A stretch of DNA of 19,714 nt from JBFLVQ01 sp040758525 (GTDB lineage: Bacteria > Acidobacteriota > Blastocatellia > Chloracidobacteriales > JADJPF01). The position numbers and the translations under genes were made by a program. This document shows positions 15,069-19,714 of this stretch, piece after piece. A model generated the notes under the pieces. That model worked only from the letters and a program-made list of their open reading frames with translations. It did no database searches and was not told where the DNA came from. Where the stretch lies: contig JBFLVQ010000094.1 in the NCBI GenBank assembly GCA_040758525.1, positions 1 through 19,714 on the forward strand, read 5' to 3'. Within the stretch, counting starts at the first letter, position 1; each line of letters starts with the position of its first letter.

Positions 15069-18000
15069 CTCGAATATCTATGCGGTAGGCGGTACGGTCC
15101 AAGCCAGTAATGGTCTATACATTCCCCGTCAAGCAGACGAAGAGTTATTTGAACTCTGCTGTGCTGGTATCTTCGCTTATGTGCTCTCAACAAGACAAGT
15201 GGGTAAGTCGAGCCTGATGGTACGCACCTCTGAACGGCTAGTAACAAAAGGGATACGCTCAGTAATTATCGATCTCACTCAGATAGGTGTACAACTGAGT
15301 GATGAGCAATGGTATTTAGGGCTACTTACAGAGACCGCAGATCAATTAATGATTGACACTGATCCAGTAAAATGGTGGCACAATCATTCTCATCTAGGTA
15401 TCACTCAACGATTGGTAAAATATTTCCAGAAGGTGTTACTTGCTGAAATCACCATGCCAGTAGTGATTTTTGTAGATGAGATTGACACTGCACGTAGCCT
15501 TACCTTTTCCACCGATGATTTCTTTGCCGCAATTCGCTCGATCTACAATGCGCGCGCCTATACAGCAGATTTTCAGCGCCTCTGCTTTGTATTGATTGGT
15601 GTAGCAACACCACTTGATCTAGTTCAAGATGTGAACCGTACACCATTCAATATTGGCAAGCGTGTAGAGTTGACCGATTTTACTTTTGCCGAAGCCTGTC
15701 CATTAGCTCAAGGACTTGGGATGCCTGCTCAGGATGGCGAACAGGTGCTTAAATGGATATTAAAATGGACCGGCGGTCATCCATACTTGACACAACGTCT
15801 ATGTAGCGCAATCAGAGATGCTCAACAGAATGGTAATAATCCATTGTCCTATCAAGAAGAGGATATTGAGAATTTTGTACGTAATACCTTCTTTGGTAAA
15901 AAGAGTGAACAAGATCATAACTTACAGTTTGTACGTGGTATGTTGACAGAACGCGCCCATGATTTAGTTGATGTGTTGACTGTCTATCGTGAGATCCTCT
16001 ACGGTGATAGTCCTGTCCTAGATGAAGAGCAATCTAGAACCAAATCCCACCTTAAACTCTCCGGGATCATACGTTCAGAGAATGGTCTGCTACGTGTACG
16101 CAATCGTATCTACAGAGAGGTATTCGATGAAAACTGGCTTAAAGAGCAGCTACAGGCAGATAAAGCGCGTATGGCGCTAGCATTCCATGAAGAGCAAGGC
16201 AGACAAGAGTTACTTAATGGAGAGTTGTTACGCGCCTCTGTATATCTTAGCGAAGCCTATCGCAAAGGCAGGAATATACATTCGGTACGTTTCTTACTTG
16301 CCCAAGCTATGCAACCACTGGATGCACAACTTGTCTCGTTAGAAGGCCATAATGATGTTGTTAATAGTGCTGTCTTCAGCCCTGATGGACATCGTATCGT
16401 TTCCGCTAGTAGAGACAATACAGCGAAAGTATGGGATGCCGAGAGCGGTAGATTGATCACTACCCTGTCAGGTCATACTAACAGTATCAATTCTGCTGTG
16501 TTCAGTCCCAATGGCCAACATATCGTTACTGCCAGTAGAGACAATACAGCGAAAGTATGGGATACCGAGAGTGGTAGACTGATCGCTACCCTGTCAGGTC
16601 ACACCGATATTGTCAATACGGCTGTTTTTAGTCCCAATGGTGAGCGGATTGTTACTGCTAGTGCAGATAGCAGCGCTAAGATATGGGATGTTGTTAGTGG
16701 AAAGCTGCTGGTCTCACTAACAGGACATACCAACTGGGTGATTGCGGCTGTCTACAGTCCAGATGGACAACGTATTGTTACTGCCAGCGCGGACAGTACA
16801 GCCAGACTATGGAATGCTGAGCATGGTCAACTGATTGCCATCCTGCAAGGACATACTGATATTGTTAACTCTGTCGCCTTCAGTCCAGATGGCTGGCGTA
16901 TTGTTACAGCTAGTACAGATAGTTGTGGAAAAGTATGGGATGGTGTAACGGGAGCATTGCTTAGCTCCCTTTTTGGTCATAAATCTAGTGTCTATTCCGC
17001 TATCTTCAGTCCCTATGGTGAACGTATTGTTACTGCCAGTGAAGATAACACTGCCAAAGTATGGGATAGCCAAAATGGCATGCTCTTGACCTCACTAGAA
17101 GGCCATAACAACTGGGTGATTGCGGCCGCTTTCAGCCCAGATGGACAACGTATTGTTACTGCCAGTAGAGATAACACTGCCAAAGTATGGGATGCCGAGA
17201 GCGGCCAACCATTAGCCTCTTTACAAGGCCATAAGGCCGCCGTATATTCGGCTGCTTTTAGTCCAAACAATAGACTGATCGTTACTGGCAGTGCAGATAA
17301 GACTATCAAGTTATGGACTGCGTCGAGTGGGATGTTATTAACTTCTCTGCGCGGACATGAAGATTGGGTAACCTATACAGCATTCAGTCCGGATGGACAA
17401 CGTATTGTTACTGCTAGCGCGGATGCAACTGCTAAGGTATGGAATAGTGTAGATGGTAGCCTTCTTGCCTCATTTGAGGGACAATCAGAAAACTATTCTG
17501 CTGCTTTCAGTCCGGATGGTAAAAGTGTTGTTACGGCATGTAGAAACAATAGAGCAATAATTTGGCAGATTGAGACAGGCCAGCAGCTAGCCTGTTTACA
17601 AGGGCATAAACATAGTGTCTATTCTGCTGCTTTCCGTCCTGATGGACGTCGTATTGTCACAGCAAGTCGAGATGGTACAGCAATGGTGTGGGATGTTGAG
17701 AGCGGACAAATACTCACTACTCTACAAGGACACAATGATACTATTAACTGTGCGCTTTTCAGTCCGGATGGGGCACATATTGTCACTGCTAGTGCAGACA
17801 AAAGCGCAAAGATCTGGAATGGCGCAAGTGGAGATCTGTTGGTCTCTCTGGAAGGGCATACAGCCACTGTAACAGTAGCCATATTCAGTAGTGATAGTGC
17901 ACGTATAGTTACTGCCAGTGCAGACACATCTGCAAAAATATGGGATGTAATAACAGGAAAGTTGCTGGCCTCTTTGGAAGGACATAGAGGTGTGGTCTTT

Positions 18001-18423
18001 GCTGCTACTTTCAGTCCGGATGGCCAACTTATTGTAACCGCAAATGAGGATAAGACGGCGAAAGTATGGAATGCATATGATGGAACACTATTAGTATCTT
18101 TAGAAGGGCATACTGATTCATTATCCTCTGCTATCTTCAGCTCAGATAGTCGCCGTATTGTTACTACTAGCGCAGATAAGACAGCAAAAGTGTGGGATGT
18201 CGATACTGGTAGACTGCTCACTACTCTGAAAGGCCATACAGATGTAGTTTTTTCTGCAGCTTTCAGTTCTGATGGTCAATACCTGGTGACAGCAAGTGGT
18301 GATAAGACGGCAAAAGTGTGGGATGTGCATTTAGAGACGCGTAGTCCTGATGAGATTGCTGAAATAGTACGACAGCGTGTTGCTTTCCGACTGGAGCGTG
18401 AACAGTTGATCCCACTACGGTAG
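15061..18423 (+). CDS. AAA-like ATPase with 16 WD40 repeats
   Basis: 1120 residues from ATG 15061, inside the end of the TIR gene and preceded by GGGAGCG; an in-frame ATG at 15034 would be a longer overlap without that site. The N-terminal ATPase (about 8-320) resembles the one next door: Walker A STRQVGKSSLM with K49, Walker B VIFVDEID with D139 and E140, NRTPFNIG, and GGHPYLTQRL. A helical stretch (about 365-420) connects to 16 WD40 repeats of about 42 residues (424-1090), consensus LEGH..V.SA.FSPDGQRIV followed by TASAD.TAKVWD. Sixteen blades would make two propellers. Blade 10 is short and has GQ in place of GH. The usual reading is a STAND-like sensor whose WD40 face binds a trigger. No effector is fused to it; the TIR neighbour probably supplies one. 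Confidence 0.92.
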   Translation: MPSSNIYAVGGTVQASNGLYIPRQADEELFELCCAGIFAYVLSTRQVGKSSLMVRTSERLVTKGIRSVIIDLTQIGVQLSDEQWYLGLLTETADQLMIDTDPVKWWHNHSHLGITQRLVKYFQKVLLAEITMPVVIFVDEIDTARSLTFSTDDFFAAIRSIYNARAYTADFQRLCFVLIGVATPLDLVQDVNRTPFNIGKRVELTDFTFAEACPLAQGLGMPAQDGEQVLKWILKWTGGHPYLTQRLCSAIRDAQQNGNNPLSYQEEDIENFVRNTFFGKKSEQDHNLQFVRGMLTERAHDLVDVLTVYREILYGDSPVLDEEQSRTKSHLKLSGIIRSENGLLRVRNRIYREVFDENWLKEQLQADKARMALAFHEEQGRQELLNGELLRASVYLSEAYRKGRNIHSVRFLLAQAMQPLDAQLVSLEGHNDVVNSAVFSPDGHRIVSASRDNTAKVWDAESGRLITTLSGHTNSINSAVFSPNGQHIVTASRDNTAKVWDTESGRLIATLSGHTDIVNTAVFSPNGERIVTASADSSAKIWDVVSGKLLVSLTGHTNWVIAAVYSPDGQRIVTASADSTARLWNAEHGQLIAILQGHTDIVNSVAFSPDGWRIVTASTDSCGKVWDGVTGALLSSLFGHKSSVYSAIFSPYGERIVTASEDNTAKVWDSQNGMLLTSLEGHNNWVIAAAFSPDGQRIVTASRDNTAKVWDAESGQPLASLQGHKAAVYSAAFSPNNRLIVTGSADKTIKLWTASSGMLLTSLRGHEDWVTYTAFSPDGQRIVTASADATAKVWNSVDGSLLASFEGQSENYSAAFSPDGKSVVTACRNNRAIIWQIETGQQLACLQGHKHSVYSAAFRPDGRRIVTASRDGTAMVWDVESGQILTTLQGHNDTINCALFSPDGAHIVTASADKSAKIWNGASGDLLVSLEGHTATVTVAIFSSDSARIVTASADTSAKIWDVITGKLLASLEGHRGVVFAATFSPDGQLIVTANEDKTAKVWNAYDGTLLVSLEGHTDSLSSAIFSSDSRRIVTTSADKTAKVWDVDTGRLLTTLKGHTDVVFSAAFSSDGQYLVTASGDKTAKVWDVHLETRSPDEIAEIVRQRVAFRLEREQLIPLR
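16330..18330 (+). repeat. Tandem 126-bp WD40-coding repeats
   Basis: Sixteen in-frame units of about 126 bp. Adjacent units 1 and 2 differ at only a few positions over their last 70 or so bases (16409-16480 against 16535-16606). Units 4 and 7 share AACTGGGTGATTGCGGC exactly 378 bp apart (16732 and 17110), and GGACAACGTATTGTTACTGC recurs in units 4, 7 and 9. DNA-level likeness, not just protein likeness, points to recent duplication or gene conversion inside the gene. Confidence 0.85.
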
Positions 18424-18433
18424 AGTTTGGCAT

Positions 18434-18531
18434 TGGCGGAGGCGTGTAGGAATCGAACCCACCCAGGCTAGCTCTCACTAACCCACTACAGATTTGAAGT
18501 CTGCGGGGACCACCAGGCCCCATTCACCTCC
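18434..18531 (-). tRNA. selC: tRNA-Sec (selenocysteine, anticodon TCA)
   Basis: 98 bases with encoded CCA. Read on the minus strand it starts GGAGGTGA and ends ACGCCTCC, G, CCA, an 8-position acceptor arm with one G-T pair and one A-A mismatch at the inner end. The D stem is long (GGGGCC/GGTCCC around TGGT), the anticodon arm is GCAGA-CTTCAAA-TCTGT giving TCA, and a long variable arm pairs GGTTAG with CTAGCC. The T arm is GTGGG-TTCGATT-CCTAC. Long acceptor, six-pair D stem, long variable arm and TCA anticodon together are diagnostic of bacterial tRNA-Sec. Its 3' end is 10 bp from the convergent WD40 gene stop; a tyrosine recombinase remnant lies on its 5' side. Confidence 0.93.
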
Positions 18532-18559
18532 ATAAGGCCGCAATTGCTTCAAAAGTAAT

Positions 18560-18588
18560 AAGATAGTGGAACAGCGACTTTTCTGCAA
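18560..18588 (-). promoter_or_regulatory. Possible promoter of tRNA-Sec
   Basis: TTGCAG (complement of 18583-18588), a 17-bp spacer and TATCTT (complement of 18560-18565) lie upstream of the tRNA 5' end. Both boxes match consensus only partly; the leader would be about 20-25 bases. Weak call. Confidence 0.3.
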
Positions 18589-18614
18589 GAGCAGTTAGCA
18601 ACCCCCTGGTGTGC

Positions 18615-19280
18615 CTATAGTGTGCCAACTTTTGAGAACAAGATATTCTCAAGCTTGGCTGACGCAGCTTCTTGCATATTTGGAAGCACGTGAGAATATA
18701 CATCCATTGTCAGAGTAATACTGGAATGGCCAAGTCTTTCACTAACAACCTTAGGATTTTCACCAGCAACAAGGAGAAGGGTGGCGCAAGTATGCCTCAG
18801 ATCATACAATCTGATCGAACTAGACAAACCAGCATTTTTGAGAACAACCTTGAACGCTTCCCTCATGTTACGAGGCTTCAATGGACTGCCTTCTGGAGTG
18901 GCAAAGATCAGATCTAAATTCCCATAACTAGCACCAGCTCTTAGTCGTTCTTCAGCCTGTTTCCGCTTGTGCTTAATCAAGCTAAAGATTACAGAGCGAG
19001 GTAGAGGAATACTCCTATTGCTACGGAGCGTTTTTGGCTCACTGAAGTAGTAATAATCCCCCTTATTTTTCCAAATCAAACTACGTTTAACAGTAACGAT
19101 ACCTTTTTCTAGGTCTACGTCTCGCCATTGTAAACCCAGATACTCACCAGGTCTCATTCCTGTCGCAAGCGCAAATTCAAATACTGCTCCATATCTACTT
19201 TGGACAGCAGCCGCTAAAAATCTGGCTGCCTCTTCTGGAGACAAGGCTTTTATCAACTCGACAAAGAAGACCTCGGCCAA
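18615..19280 (-). pseudogene. 5'-truncated tyrosine recombinase / phage-type integrase
   Basis: The frame encodes about 221 residues (TTG start at 19280 or later) and holds only the catalytic domain, beginning near ALSPEEAARFL. Catalytic residues are present: R43 in TGMRPGE, K83, the YDLRHT motif with R162 (Tyr where many have the first His, a common variant), H185 in LGHSS and the nucleophile Y195 in DVYSHV. Full-length relatives also carry an N-terminal arm-binding and core-binding region of roughly 150-180 residues; none is found upstream, where the sequence becomes a hairpin-rich junction and then tnpB. It is therefore probably a remnant that lost its 5' half. No ribosome site precedes the TTG. 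It ends 83 bp before the 5' end of tRNA-Sec. Confidence 0.8.
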
Positions 19281-19301
19281 AATGTTTTACTTTGGCTGAG
19301 G
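19271..19301. repeat. 11-bp inverted repeat at the integrase breakpoint
   Basis: CCTCGGCCAAA (19271-19281) pairs with TTTGGCTGAGG (19291-19301) around a 9-base loop, with one G-T pair. It falls where integrase homology stops. It could be a terminator, an end structure of a mobile element or a deletion hotspot. A second perfect stem follows at 19313-19332 (ATCGCG/CGCGAT, 8-base loop). Confidence 0.5.
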
Positions 19302-19365
19302 ATGAATTTGTCATCGCGTCACAAGGCGCGATAAAATCCTCATAAACAGAGGTGGTTTTGTTGAA

Positions 19366-19383
19366 CCATTGAGCCATCAATGG
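19366..19383 (+). mobile_element. Hairpin near the presumed left end of an IS200/IS605-type element
   Basis: CCATTGA-GCCA-TCAATGG forms a perfect 7-bp stem with a 4-base loop just before the tnpB coding region. IS200/IS605 elements carry such imperfect palindromes close to their ends instead of inverted terminal repeats, and the transposase recognises them. The exact element boundary cannot be placed from one end. Confidence 0.5.
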
Positions 19384-19714
19384 TATAGTTGTGATAGCAG
19401 AGCCTACAAATACCGTATCTATCCAACTAAGAAACAAGCACGCGCACTTGAGCACAACTTTGACATGTGCCGTGAATTGTACAACTCTGCTCTACGAGAA
19501 CGCAATGAAGCCTACAAACTTGCTGGCAAGTCGATCAGCTATAAATCTCAAGCCAACCAACTGAAAGAGATAAAACAGATTCGCAGCGATCTTAATGGCA
19601 TCCATTCTCAGGTTCTGCAAGACTGTTTGCGCCGTCTCGATAAGGCCTTCGAGGCTTTTTTTGATCGTTGCAAAAAGGGCGAAAACCCTGGTCATCCTCG
19701 TTATAAGAGTAAGC
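19369..19714 (+). CDS. tnpB: TnpB (RNA-guided nuclease of IS200/IS605 type), N-terminal part
   Basis: Only the first 115 or so residues are in the window; the frame is open to the end. Recognition rests on RAYKYRIYPTKKQARALE, then NFDMCRELYNSALRERNEAY, and ENPGHPRYKS, which match the N-terminal region of TnpB/OrfB. The RuvC and zinc-finger parts lie beyond. TnpB is an RNA-guided DNA endonuclease that helps IS200/IS605 elements persist. The start is unclear: no ATG precedes RAYKYR in frame, and the in-frame TTG at 19369 falls inside the hairpin, with AGAGGTGG about 14 bases upstream. The first clear ATG (19465) would remove conserved residues. No tnpA is seen to the left, so this may be a tnpB-only element. 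Confidence 0.8.
   Translation, partial: MSHQWYSCDSRAYKYRIYPTKKQARALEHNFDMCRELYNSALRERNEAYKLAGKSISYKSQANQLKEIKQIRSDLNGIHSQVLQDCLRRLDKAFEAFFDRCKKGENPGHPRYKSK

Noticed and set aside
17619..18221. 200-residue antisense reading frame opposite the WD40 array
   Set aside because: Its repeated pattern is the mirror of the 126-bp WD40 units; open antisense frames are expected there and no ribosome site or family is seen.
16330..18330. Regular repeats as a CRISPR array
   Set aside because: The units are long, in frame and encode WD40 blades; no short identical repeats with unique spacers occur anywhere in the window.
19195..19455. 86-residue minus-strand frame across the integrase/tnpB junction
   Set aside because: It reads the recombinase in another frame and then the IS end; no recognisable protein.
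1..19714. Possible selenoprotein genes with in-frame TGA
   Set aside because: Prompted by tRNA-Sec, I looked for gene bodies interrupted by TGA with homology continuing on both sides; none was apparent.

Overview
The window reads as a chromosomal piece of a free-living bacterium. My best guess is Acidobacteriota, perhaps a Blastocatellia-like lineage. This rests on the mix of soluble Ser/Thr kinases (one with a DUF4388 domain), a DUF4139 protein, tandem PilZ domains, a pyrR-pyrB-pyrC operon, and large TIR and WD40 signalling proteins. It is inference; Myxococcota, Chloroflexota or Cyanobacteria cannot be excluded without 16S or marker genes. A selenocysteine tRNA shows that the lineage encodes, or recently encoded, selenoproteins, although no sel biosynthesis gene is in view.

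Layout. (1) 84-5034: a large multidomain kinase (zinc ribbon, kinase, DUF4388, J domain, TPR) converges on a small secreted carboxypeptidase-regulatory-like protein. A DUF58 protein is transcribed divergently from the latter. (2) 5049-9783, all minus strand: a small unknown gene, then pyrR-pyrB-pyrC with its own promoter, then a secreted DUF4139 protein. This is the pyrimidine block: PyrR senses nucleotides or regulates, and PyrB and PyrC catalyse the second and third steps of de novo UMP synthesis. (3) 9922-11904, plus strand: tRNA-Pro(CGG) with a clear promoter and terminator, acylphosphatase, a tandem-PilZ protein, and adenine phosphoribosyltransferase whose start overlaps the PilZ stop. 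(4) 11965-18423, plus strand: tRNA-Arg(CCT), a small cupin, then a tight three-gene operon of Ser/Thr kinase, TIR plus AAA-like ATPase, and AAA-like ATPase plus 16 WD40 repeats. (5) 18434-19714: tRNA-Sec on the minus strand, a 5'-truncated tyrosine recombinase on the minus strand, a hairpin-rich junction, and the start of a tnpB gene (IS200/IS605 type) running off the window end.

The most interesting part is region 4. The kinase, the TIR-ATPase and the ATPase-WD40 genes lie 30 bp apart and then overlap by 8 bp. The two ATPase domains belong to the same AAA-like (AAA_35-type) family. One carries a predicted NAD-consuming TIR effector and the other a long, internally near-identical WD40 sensor array. 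This looks like a split-gene NTPase conflict or defence system with a kinase as a possible gate. It is flanked by two tRNA genes whose 3' ends both point inward, and mobile-element remnants lie just outside. None of this has been tested, and the defence role is inference from domain content and context.
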